From Methanobacteriota archaeon (lineage in GTDB: Archaea; Thermoplasmatota; Poseidoniia; Poseidoniales; Poseidoniaceae): a DNA stretch of 17,531 nucleotides. Positions 1-6,630 of this stretch are shown here, piece by piece. Within the stretch, counting starts at the first letter, position 1. Every line of letters begins with the position of its first letter. The notes beneath the pieces are model-generated. The model did no database searches. It saw only the letters and a list, made by a program, of their open reading frames with translations, and was not told where the DNA came from. The translations under genes were made by a program, and so were the position numbers. The stretch spans positions 1 to 17,531 of the forward strand of contig JAACDL010000159.1 in the NCBI GenBank assembly GCA_009936765.1. Reading direction: 5' to 3'.

Positions 1-44
1 ATATTTTCGCAGAGATTCCAGATGATATCCCATGGATTGAGTGA
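1..44 (+). CDS. 3' end of a + strand gene (partial)
   Basis: Only the last 13 codons are inside the window. Reading frame 3 (first full codon at 3) gives a tail ending FAEIPDDIPWIE and a TGA at 42-44. The tail looks like ordinary coding sequence. The TGA directly abuts the TAA of the opposing gene, exactly as at the two other convergent junctions in this window, and that is the main reason for choosing this frame. Frame 1 also stays open to a stop at 46-48, but that would run into the opposing gene. The product cannot be told from so few residues. Confidence 0.5.
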   Translation, partial: IFAEIPDDIPWIE

Positions 45-1202
45 TTAATCAAGAGGGTTCTGTGGGTTTTTCAACACTCCTTCACGTGCAGATGGTAAAT
101 TATCTAAGTCTTTGAATGTCAAGTTCTTTCCAGGTGCTATCTCACTGGAAAGCCTCTCTGCCATTGTACAACGCACATTCAATTGTATACGTCCTCTGTT
201 CCTTGTCAAATCATATGACTGGGGGTTTAGTTTGTCAATGGCTTGTGCTTCGAATTGTTTTCTAACAGATTTGCCATGCCACCAAGTATAACCCCATTGG
301 AATGTCATCCCAACTGCTGTGGCACAGTACAATACCATCAACACAGTAGCAGAAAATAGAACGGTGTTGCCACCATCTCTTGCTTCTGACATCAAATCTC
401 TCCCCAATAAGAATAGTAGACCAAGTCCTACAATTGGAGTAAGCATTGAGTCCAACCAATCCGCAATCGGAATAATTCTACCTCTGGCTGGGTCTACCAG
501 AACTAGGTTTGATTCCAGTGCGGTTGCAATTATTCCTACAATTCCAAGCAACAGGATATAGAACAGCCCGGAAAGTACGAACTCAACAATTATTGAATCT
601 AGCCTAAGAGTCCAGTGTATTATTAACCAAGAAAATAGACCTAGGAAAACTACTCTCGGAACTTTATGGAAATGAACAGCAATATTCGAGCCATCCAGCA
701 CTTTAGCATCATTACTACAGTGCTCGTAACCTGCATCTGGAATGTGTATTACCTGTTTGCCAAACCACGTTTCTAGTAACTTTATCATATTGATCAAAAC
801 TCTTCGACGAATTAGAATTACTTCTAATGCGTACAATACTGGGATGCCAAGAATGATTATGGGTAGTGAAATGATTCCGATAATCGGTAATATGAATATC
901 ATTGGAGTTAGTAAAAAATGAGTTAATGAAAGCGGATATAGGAGGTCGGTTTCATTCAGTTTTGCTCTACCAGGCTTAATTCCTAAACGACGCGCTTCGT
1001 CGTCTAAAACCCCTCTGAATTGTTCAACTTGCATACCAGAATCAAGAATCTTCTGAACAGTTCCACGATAAGTCCTTTCAGCAGGACCAACTCCAAGAAT
1101 TACAGTTTGGTAGAGTAGTTTTGCAGGTAGTGCAAGGAGCAACGGAAGTGCTAGAATACCTATGGCCCACAACAAGTTCTCAACGTCAAATGATGAGGCC
1201 AT
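45..1202 (-). CDS. Polytopic membrane protein of unknown function
   Basis: About 385 residues from the ATG at 1202. The frame extends to a TTG at 1229, adding nine polar residues; I prefer the ATG because the hydrophobic N-terminus follows it closely. Counted from the TTG, hydrophobic segments lie near residues 19-36, 100-139 (probably two helices), 190-208, 212-236, 262-276 and 288-308, so six or seven membrane helices. A soluble loop lies between the first and second segments (about 45-98). A second loop near 150-188 contains His, Cys and Asp residues, and the last 80 or so residues are polar. I recognise no transporter or enzyme motif. It is divergent from serA across a short spacer, and its stop codon touches that of the gene to its left. 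Function unknown; membrane location is well supported. Confidence 0.8.
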   Translation of the reverse strand: MASSFDVENLLWAIGILALPLLLALPAKLLYQTVILGVGPAERTYRGTVQKILDSGMQVEQFRGVLDDEARRLGIKPGRAKLNETDLLYPLSLTHFLLTPMIFILPIIGIISLPIIILGIPVLYALEVILIRRRVLINMIKLLETWFGKQVIHIPDAGYEHCSNDAKVLDGSNIAVHFHKVPRVVFLGLFSWLIIHWTLRLDSIIVEFVLSGLFYILLLGIVGIIATALESNLVLVDPARGRIIPIADWLDSMLTPIVGLGLLFLLGRDLMSEARDGGNTVLFSATVLMVLYCATAVGMTFQWGYTWWHGKSVRKQFEAQAIDKLNPQSYDLTRNRGRIQLNVRCTMAERLSSEIAPGKNLTFKDLDNLPSAREGVLKNPQNPLD

Positions 1203-1266
1203 GTTACTGCGAGAAGGCCTCTCCCTCAAGAATGTTCATGGAGGGGCTTAGGTTATAGACCAATTA
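1203..1266. promoter_or_regulatory. Divergent spacer between membrane protein and serA
   Basis: These 64 bases must hold promoters for both neighbours. A TTATAG at 1253-1258 lies inside GGTTATAGACC; its reverse strand reads TATAACC and sits about 50 bases before the ATG at 1202, compatible with a TATA box for the leftward gene and a short leader. For serA the same element is only about 10 bases from the ATG, too near to be its TATA box. Neither start has a well-spaced Shine-Dalgarno: the purine-rich GAGGGAGAGG on the - strand (1218-1227) is about 15 bases from the ATG. The box assignment is tentative. Confidence 0.35.
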
Positions 1267-2244
1267 ATGGCCCGAATTGCTGTTACCGACGGCATGGCTC
1301 CTGAAGCAGTCCTGCGACTAGAAAAAGGTGGGCATGATGTTGTCCTTGGTTTCATTGAACATGAAGATCTACTCTCTGGTGCACTCAATAAGTTCGATGC
1401 TATTATTGTCAGAAGTGCCACGAAATTATCAGCAGAAATAATCGCTGCAAGTGGCAATCTAAGTGTTATCGGTAGAGCCGGTGTTGGAGTCGATAATATC
1501 GACCTTGAGGCGGCAGGTAAAGCGGGTATTATGGTGGTTAATGCTCCGAATGCATCTACACAATCTGTAGTTGAATTGACAGTTGGACACCTCCTCTCTT
1601 CTTTACGGCATATCGCTAAAGCAGACCGAGGTCTTCGTAGCGGAAAATGGGAGAAAAAGCAGATGAAAGGTACGGAGCTTTCAGGTAAGTGTCTTGGATT
1701 AATAGGATTTGGTAGAATTGCCCAGGGCGTTGCTAAAGTTGCTCAAACACTGGGGATGGAGATTCATACTTACGATCCTTATCTTCCTCCTAAAGTAGCC
1801 AAATCTCAAGGTGCCTATTTACACAAGAAAGTTGATACTCTTTTCCAGACCTGTACTCACATTTCTGTACACTGTAATTTGACTGAAGAGACTCACCACC
1901 TTGTTAATGAAAGCCGTATGAAGATGATGCCTGGGAAGCAAGGTGGAATTCATTGCGGTAATCATATTGTGAATTGCGCTAGAGGTGGAATTATAGATGA
2001 ATCAGCACTACTTGATGCTCTTGAAAGTGGAGTTATTACTAGTGCAGCATTGGATGTATTCGAAATAGAGCCAGTCTCTGATGACAACTTATTGGTGAAG
2101 CATGCCAATTTCCACGGTACTCCACATATTGGGGCTGCAACAATGGAGGCCCAACGTAGAGTAGGTTTTGACATTGCAGATGCAGTATTATCAGGTCTGA
2201 ACGGTAAGCGACCTAGCACTTTAGTCAATGGCAAATATCTCTGA
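1267..2244 (+). CDS. serA: D-3-phosphoglycerate dehydrogenase (short form)
   Basis: NAD-dependent 2-hydroxyacid dehydrogenase, most likely oxidising 3-phosphoglycerate in the first step of serine synthesis in the cytoplasm. The 325 residues show an N-terminal substrate domain with GRAGVGVDNIDL at 69-80. The Rossmann fingerprint GFGRIA is at 147-152 and the NAD-ribose Asp at 170 (TYDPY). The CARGG signature with the catalytic Arg is at 237-241, DVFEIEP with the acid residue at 263-269, and the catalytic His in HIGAAT at 287. There is no C-terminal ACT domain, so serine feedback of the E. coli kind is not expected. Between the usual MxPG and the VNCARGG strand there are about eight extra residues (around 224-234, rich in Gly, His and Cys), which is unusual. 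Another 2-hydroxyacid substrate cannot be excluded from sequence alone. glyA, which uses serine, lies 12 kb downstream. Confidence 0.9.
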   Translation: MARIAVTDGMAPEAVLRLEKGGHDVVLGFIEHEDLLSGALNKFDAIIVRSATKLSAEIIAASGNLSVIGRAGVGVDNIDLEAAGKAGIMVVNAPNASTQSVVELTVGHLLSSLRHIAKADRGLRSGKWEKKQMKGTELSGKCLGLIGFGRIAQGVAKVAQTLGMEIHTYDPYLPPKVAKSQGAYLHKKVDTLFQTCTHISVHCNLTEETHHLVNESRMKMMPGKQGGIHCGNHIVNCARGGIIDESALLDALESGVITSAALDVFEIEPVSDDNLLVKHANFHGTPHIGAATMEAQRRVGFDIADAVLSGLNGKRPSTLVNGKYL

Positions 2245-2835
2245 TTAGCGTCTATTAAGTGCAGTGGAATATACTAATCCAATTTCTATCATAAACAGTA
2301 GAATAATTATTCCCCAGCCACCCGATGCATCGTAATTTACAGTCACATTGAACTCGTCAATGAATGAAAGCCCTTCCACTTCTTCGGAAAGTGGCCAGAT
2401 GTCATCGTCGTCATCTTCATCATCATCCTCAGCTTCTTCCAGTGAACCAATCATGATGTGGAACTCATCCCCACTTGGATTCCAGGTAAACATAGAATCC
2501 TCTCCAGAATCGGGCCCACCGGCGATAAATTGTATCTTACTCTCACAAGAAACTAATTCACCATCACTGTTTCCACCTAATTTGTCAAGAGAATCATATG
2601 TCTCGACATCAATAATTCCAATCCATACTGTGTTGTCATCCCATGTGACATCAACGTCAATATCGAGTAGCGCACCAGACCCCGGAACGTCTGAATATGC
2701 TTCTTTTGTTACACCACATAGTCCTGCATCTGGTTTGGGAACATTATCTATCACATTCTCCCCTGAATATCCGATCAATGATGCCAGAATCAGTAACCCT
2801 ACCACTCCGGTTAGTATGGGTTTGATTGGAGGCAT
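2245..2835 (-). CDS. Small acidic membrane-anchored protein, unknown function
   Basis: 196 residues with a hydrophobic segment at each end (about 7-23 and 173-190) around a very acidic middle domain. This fits an extracytoplasmic domain held by an N-terminal signal anchor and a C-terminal helix followed by the basic tail NRR. The domain has only two cysteines after the anchor (40 and 97), which could form a disulfide. A run of eleven residues at 135-145 is almost pure Asp (EDDDEDDDDDI region), encoded by a GAT/GAC/GAA tract at about 2401-2433. I recognise no family. The ATG at 2833-2835 is the only sensible start. It converges on serA with zero spacing and is divergent from dinB. Confidence 0.75.
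   Translation of the reverse strand: MPPIKPILTGVVGLLILASLIGYSGENVIDNVPKPDAGLCGVTKEAYSDVPGSGALLDIDVDVTWDDNTVWIGIIDVETYDSLDKLGGNSDGELVSCESKIQFIAGGPDSGEDSMFTWNPSGDEFHIMIGSLEEAEDDDEDDDDDIWPLSEEVEGLSFIDEFNVTVNYDASGGWGIIILLFMIEIGLVYSTALNRR
2401..2433. repeat. Trinucleotide low-complexity tract coding for poly-Asp/Glu
   Basis: On the + strand this reads as repeated TCA/TCG/TCT/TCC triplets, and on the coding (-) strand as GAT/GAC/GAA/GAG. It encodes the Asp-rich linker of the small acidic membrane protein. The triplets are mixed rather than identical, so the tract looks selected for acidic residues and is less prone to slippage than a perfect microsatellite. Confidence 0.7.
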
Positions 2836-2912
2836 GAAACCCTTAGGAAGAACTTATTCATCAAAGCATTGGTTTCGCGTTATTCAAAAACCTTCGACTA
2901 TGCAGTTGTAGT
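2836..2912. promoter_or_regulatory. Divergent spacer between acidic membrane protein and dinB
   Basis: The 77 bases contain no ORF and must serve both genes. An A-rich stretch (TTCAAAAACC, about 2883-2892) lies roughly 21-30 bases before the dinB ATG, the distance expected for the TATA box of a leaderless archaeal transcript. On the other strand GAATAAGT (about 2852-2859) lies 17-24 bases before the opposing ATG. No Shine-Dalgarno is visible for dinB. Box positions are guesses from spacing and base content. Confidence 0.35.
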
Positions 2913-4013
2913 ATGGCGTCGAGGATAATCATCCACTGTGACCTCGACGCTTTCTATGCATCAGTTGAAACACTGCATCATAATTTAGACCCTGAAATTC
3001 CGTTAATCCTTGGTTCTGACCCCAAATCAGGTAAGGGCAGAGGAATTGTTTCAACCTGTAATTATGCTGCAAGGAAATATGGTGTAAGGTCTGCAATGGC
3101 CATTAGTGAGGCTTGGAGAAGATGTCCGGGTCCTCCACATGGTAATGGGCATTATCTCAAATCAACAAGAGGATTGTATTCACGTGCTAGTCGTAAAGTC
3201 ATGGCTATATTATCCGAGTCTGCTGATCGTTTTGAGCAAGCTAGTATCGATGAGGCTTATTTGGATGTCACAGAATATTGTGACGGCGATTGGGATGCTG
3301 CACTAGCATTGACACATCAAATTCAATCAAAAATAATGGATGATTTAGGGCTATCAACGTCATTCGGTATTGGACCTACACGCATTTTAGCAAAGATGGG
3401 GAGTGAAGAGAATAAACCGGCTGGGATTCATCGAACAAGGCCAGATGAGATTGTATCTTTTTTTGAGGGGCGTTCTGTTAGAGAAGTTCCTGGAATTGGA
3501 CCCAAAACCGCTACAAGGCTTGCTGAATGGGGGATTACAACCGTATCAGATGCTGCTGAAAATGGAGAGATCGCACTTTCAAGATTCACTTCAGAAAGGT
3601 TCGCATCATGGATGATGCGAGTAATTGATGGAGAATCCAGTGATGATGTTAGTCCACTTCGAAGTCGTAAATCCGTAGGGAAAGAGTATACTTTCGAAGT
3701 AGACCAGACGGACTGTGAGGTAGTTTTGGCACAGTTGTCACTCTTGGTGAACAAGGTAATTCATCGGGCCAAAGATATGGGTGTTGCTGGGAGGTTGGGC
3801 GAAGTCAAAATACGGTACCAAGGTTTTGAAACCCACACGCATGGGCGTTCTATACCTGTTGCAATGGATGATGAAACCGTGTTCATACGCCTAGCAAACG
3901 GCTTGTTTGCAGAAAATGCAGACCTTGAGAGACCTATACGCTTGGTAGGCTTTAGGCTTGGGAATTTGGAAATGCCCTCGTCGAGACAATCGACATTAGA
4001 TTTCGATGAGTGA
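2913..4013 (+). CDS. dinB: Y-family DNA polymerase IV (DinB/Dbh)
   Basis: Low-fidelity translesion DNA polymerase that copies past damaged bases. The 366 residues contain the metal-binding CDLDAFYASVE at 9-19 (Asp10; Tyr15 is in the steric-gate position), the catalytic SIDEAYLDV at 111-119 with Asp113 and Glu114, the FGIGPTRILAKM segment at 151-162, and a helix-hairpin-helix VPGIGPKTATRLAEWGI at 192-208. A little-finger domain follows from about 235 onward. The C-terminus ends SRQSTLDFDE, which resembles a PIP box (Gln, then Leu at +3, then an aromatic) but lacks the usual double aromatic end. It could bind the sliding clamp weakly, or the tail may be degenerate. The length is normal for the family. 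The gene abuts the valS stop codon with no spacer. Family assignment is secure; the clamp contact is inferred. Confidence 0.95.
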   Translation: MASRIIIHCDLDAFYASVETLHHNLDPEIPLILGSDPKSGKGRGIVSTCNYAARKYGVRSAMAISEAWRRCPGPPHGNGHYLKSTRGLYSRASRKVMAILSESADRFEQASIDEAYLDVTEYCDGDWDAALALTHQIQSKIMDDLGLSTSFGIGPTRILAKMGSEENKPAGIHRTRPDEIVSFFEGRSVREVPGIGPKTATRLAEWGITTVSDAAENGEIALSRFTSERFASWMMRVIDGESSDDVSPLRSRKSVGKEYTFEVDQTDCEVVLAQLSLLVNKVIHRAKDMGVAGRLGEVKIRYQGFETHTHGRSIPVAMDDETVFIRLANGLFAENADLERPIRLVGFRLGNLEMPSSRQSTLDFDE

Positions 4014-6482
4014 TTATTCCAACTTGTGCATCTGAGTTAATATTGATTTGAATTCACTAAGTTCATCAGGTATTTCAATGCCGGAAATAGGGGCATTGAG
4101 TGACAATCCAGATTCTTTCTTAGTTCTCCAGGTTGCACCGTTGAACTCCTCTATAGCATTCGTTAGTGCCCTCAATTCGTCATCATTCGGAGTACGAACT
4201 GGGAATTCTCTAACATCTACTGCGCTTTCTCCATAAAGTGTGTTTGAGATATGGTGAGTGAAGAATGGACATACAGGAGATAATGCAGCCATTAAATCTC
4301 TAACAATTCGATGTATGGTCCATGCAGCGTTAATGTCGTCATCATACAATCTAGACTTCGACATTTCCAACCAATGACTTGGTAATACTCCAGTTCCGAA
4401 GGTCTTGAGTGCTTGGGTTGCAGTGTATATGTCAAGTTCAGCCCAACCCTTTTCGACCTTTTCCATGGTGCTAGCGAATTCTGCTAGAATCCATCTATCT
4501 TCCACAGACAAATCTGCAGGGACGGTATCTAGATCTTCTGGATTTTCAAATTGGCTTGCAAATCTTGCAACATTGAATAATTTTGTTAGTACACCGAAAT
4601 ATTTCGCTTCAATCTCCTCAGGGTTAATTTGGAAATCATCACCGACTTGTGCGTCACATGCTTTCCATAGTCGGAAACATTCGGAACCAATCTTATTCGC
4701 CTTTAGTTGAACACTCTTATCCGGGCCTTTGACTCTCCATGACCCAGTTCTGCCACCTGCTCCACATTCTAGGACGCTGTCTGCATCAATCCCATTACCC
4801 AGTGATTTTGACATCTTTCTGCCCCACGGATCCATTCCTAAACCGTCAATCCATACATGCTTGAATCCTGGTTTATCTAATAGAAGAGCACTCTTCAATA
4901 AGGTGTAATAAAGCCATGTTCTAACGATTTCTTTACCTTGAGGTCGAATCGCTGTTGGGAATGCTTTTTCGAATGTGTCCATGTCATTTAGATAACCTGA
5001 AACGAATAGGTTTGAGTTGCTAGAATCCATCCAAGTATCAAACACCTTTTCTTCTCCCACAACATCACTTAGATCATTTTTCAACTCAGAATATGTTCCT
5101 AAAACTTCCCTAGTTTCTCTGTCTAATACTTCGCTGTTCTCTGGTGGTGATTGACACCATGGCTGTACATACATTCCAGAAGGTGCACAGATAATTTTGG
5201 AACCCTTATCTGCATACCAAATTGGAATTTCTGTATGGTACCAGCGCCTCCTACTTATTGGCCAATCGATTGAGATATTCTCCATCCAATCTAGGAGGAA
5301 TTGTTTGTTTCTAGGTGGGTGGAATTCGATTTCTTCTGAGAGCTCACTGATTCTATCTTGCATGTGTGTCTGCCTAACATACCATTCTTTTAGCAAAATA
5401 ATTTCAACAGGGTTCTTACCTCTCTCTGAAACAGGAACTTCTTGCTCTTTCTCAACAATCTGATGAATCTTGTCTTCAGATTCGAGGTATTCGATTACAG
5501 CTTTACGTGCTTCTGAAACTTTCATACTAGCAAATGGGCCAGCGATATCAGTCATGCATCCATCAAGATCAATTGCTTGGAAAGGCGTTAGCCCCAGTTC
5601 TCTGAATACAGCAACGTCATTCTGGTCACCGAATGAACAAACCATCAGTATGCCTGAACCGAATTCACTCTTCACGGACGGATGAGTGGCGATTTCCACA
5701 CTAATTTCTCTACCTTCGACAGGGATTGGTAACATTGCTTTCTTCCCAATCAAGTGCTGGTATCTTTCATCATCAGGGTGAACGACAACAATTCCGCAAG
5801 CACAGATCAATGCTGGTCGAGTAGTTGAAATAATCAGTTCTTCGCCATCTTCTGTTTGCCATTTGACATCTACGAGTTTGGTTCTTCTTTGCAAACGCTC
5901 AACTTCAGCATCTGCGATTGTGGTTCCTTCAACAGGGTCGTAAATATTAGGTCGCAAATCTTCTACAATTGCTCCACGTTTGAACAATTCTGTAAAAATG
6001 GTTTGAGTAACCATCCTATAGTTTGGAGCATCTGTTAGATACTCGTTGGCAAAATCCATTGATAATCCAACTCTTCGAGCAGTGTTTCGCATGGATTGGG
6101 TGAACTCTTCAATAGTTTCCTCACACAACTTTAGGAATTCTGCACGATCATATGTCTTCATCTTTCTCTTAGTGTTCTTTTCAACTGTGAATTCAACATT
6201 TATCCCGTTACGGTCAACTCCCCATGGGAATTTAACTTCCTTGCCTAACAATCTCTGAGACCTAGCAATGACGTCAATCATGCTGTATTGAGCAACCGCA
6301 CCTATATGCCAAGTTCCACTTGGATAAGGGGGAGGTGTGTCGATTACAAATATCTCTTTACCTGAATCTGGATTGAACCCATATCGCTTAGAATATACTT
6401 CTTCATCAGCATAGTGTTCTTCTTGAATTCTCTCTTCTAGGTCGATTGACCAGCGTTTGTCGTTTAGTCTAGGAGATGGCAT
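4014..6482 (-). CDS. valS: Valine--tRNA ligase, archaeal type
   Basis: Class I aminoacyl-tRNA synthetase that charges tRNA-Val with valine and hydrolyses mischarged threonine. I place the start at the ATG at 6480-6482 (822 residues) because GGTGAG sits five bases upstream and the next residues begin like archaeal ValRS. The frame also allows an ATG at 6539, adding 19 Arg/Pro-rich residues. Numbering here is from 6539. The ATP-site motif at 66-81 reads IDTPPPYPSGTWHIGA, with Ala where the fourth His of HIGH is usual. The CP1 editing domain contains ISTTRPALICACG (237-249) and MVCSFGDQNDV (299-309), characteristic of ValRS and not IleRS. KMSKS is at 575-579. The anticodon-binding part includes SHWLEMSKSRLY (721-732) and GLSLNAPI (811-818). 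About 22 extra residues follow KMSKSLGNGID (around 593-614). ValRS versus IleRS: ValRS is strongly favoured. Confidence 0.93.
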   Translation of the reverse strand: MPSPRLNDKRWSIDLEERIQEEHYADEEVYSKRYGFNPDSGKEIFVIDTPPPYPSGTWHIGAVAQYSMIDVIARSQRLLGKEVKFPWGVDRNGINVEFTVEKNTKRKMKTYDRAEFLKLCEETIEEFTQSMRNTARRVGLSMDFANEYLTDAPNYRMVTQTIFTELFKRGAIVEDLRPNIYDPVEGTTIADAEVERLQRRTKLVDVKWQTEDGEELIISTTRPALICACGIVVVHPDDERYQHLIGKKAMLPIPVEGREISVEIATHPSVKSEFGSGILMVCSFGDQNDVAVFRELGLTPFQAIDLDGCMTDIAGPFASMKVSEARKAVIEYLESEDKIHQIVEKEQEVPVSERGKNPVEIILLKEWYVRQTHMQDRISELSEEIEFHPPRNKQFLLDWMENISIDWPISRRRWYHTEIPIWYADKGSKIICAPSGMYVQPWCQSPPENSEVLDRETREVLGTYSELKNDLSDVVGEEKVFDTWMDSSNSNLFVSGYLNDMDTFEKAFPTAIRPQGKEIVRTWLYYTLLKSALLLDKPGFKHVWIDGLGMDPWGRKMSKSLGNGIDADSVLECGAGGRTGSWRVKGPDKSVQLKANKIGSECFRLWKACDAQVGDDFQINPEEIEAKYFGVLTKLFNVARFASQFENPEDLDTVPADLSVEDRWILAEFASTMEKVEKGWAELDIYTATQALKTFGTGVLPSHWLEMSKSRLYDDDINAAWTIHRIVRDLMAALSPVCPFFTHHISNTLYGESAVDVREFPVRTPNDDELRALTNAIEEFNGATWRTKKESGLSLNAPISGIEIPDELSEFKSILTQMHKLE

Positions 6483-6486
6483 GTTG

Positions 6487-6492
6487 CTCACC
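6487..6492 (-). promoter_or_regulatory. Ribosome binding site for the internal valS start
   Basis: On the - strand GGTGAG is followed by CAAC and the ATG at 6482. This matches five bases of the GGAGGTGA consensus at normal spacing and favours the ATG at 6482 over the upstream ATG at 6539. The upstream ATG has only AAAGGT close to it. Confidence 0.5.
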
Positions 6493-6539
6493 GGCCCTGA
6501 ATGCGTAATCCTCACAGGTCCGGCCCGGCGTCGTGGCAT

Positions 6540-6630
6540 CTACCTTTGAAGTGATTGGATGGCTAAAAATTGAACACTTGATGGGTATGCTTTCAAATGG
6601 TCTAGACCCGACGGGGTACTGGGGGCCACC
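6540..6630. promoter_or_regulatory. Divergent spacer between valS and MMPL transporter
   Basis: A TATA-like CTAAAAAT at 6563-6570 is the most AT-rich point. Read rightward it would place transcription start near 6593, about 38 bases before the transporter ATG. Read leftward (ATTTTTAG) it would place a start near 6540. Just before the transporter ATG is GGGGG (6621-6625) with a five-base spacer, able to pair with an archaeal anti-Shine-Dalgarno through one G-U pair. If valS starts at 6482, the spacer extends to 6483. Confidence 0.4.

Noticed and set aside
1930..1992. Frameshift or sequencing error as the cause of the SerA insertion
   Set aside because: The frame is intact on both sides with all catalytic motifs present, and the extra length is a multiple of three, so a true in-frame insertion is more likely.
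2348..2911. Long + strand frame rich in Ser, opposite the acidic membrane protein
   Set aside because: The Ser runs are the reverse reading of Asp/Glu codons. The - strand product has proper membrane segments and a clean start, and this frame would run into the dinB promoter.
6483..6539. N-terminal Arg/Pro-rich extension of ValRS
   Set aside because: The internal ATG at 6482 has a better ribosome binding site, and the protein from there already matches the family start.
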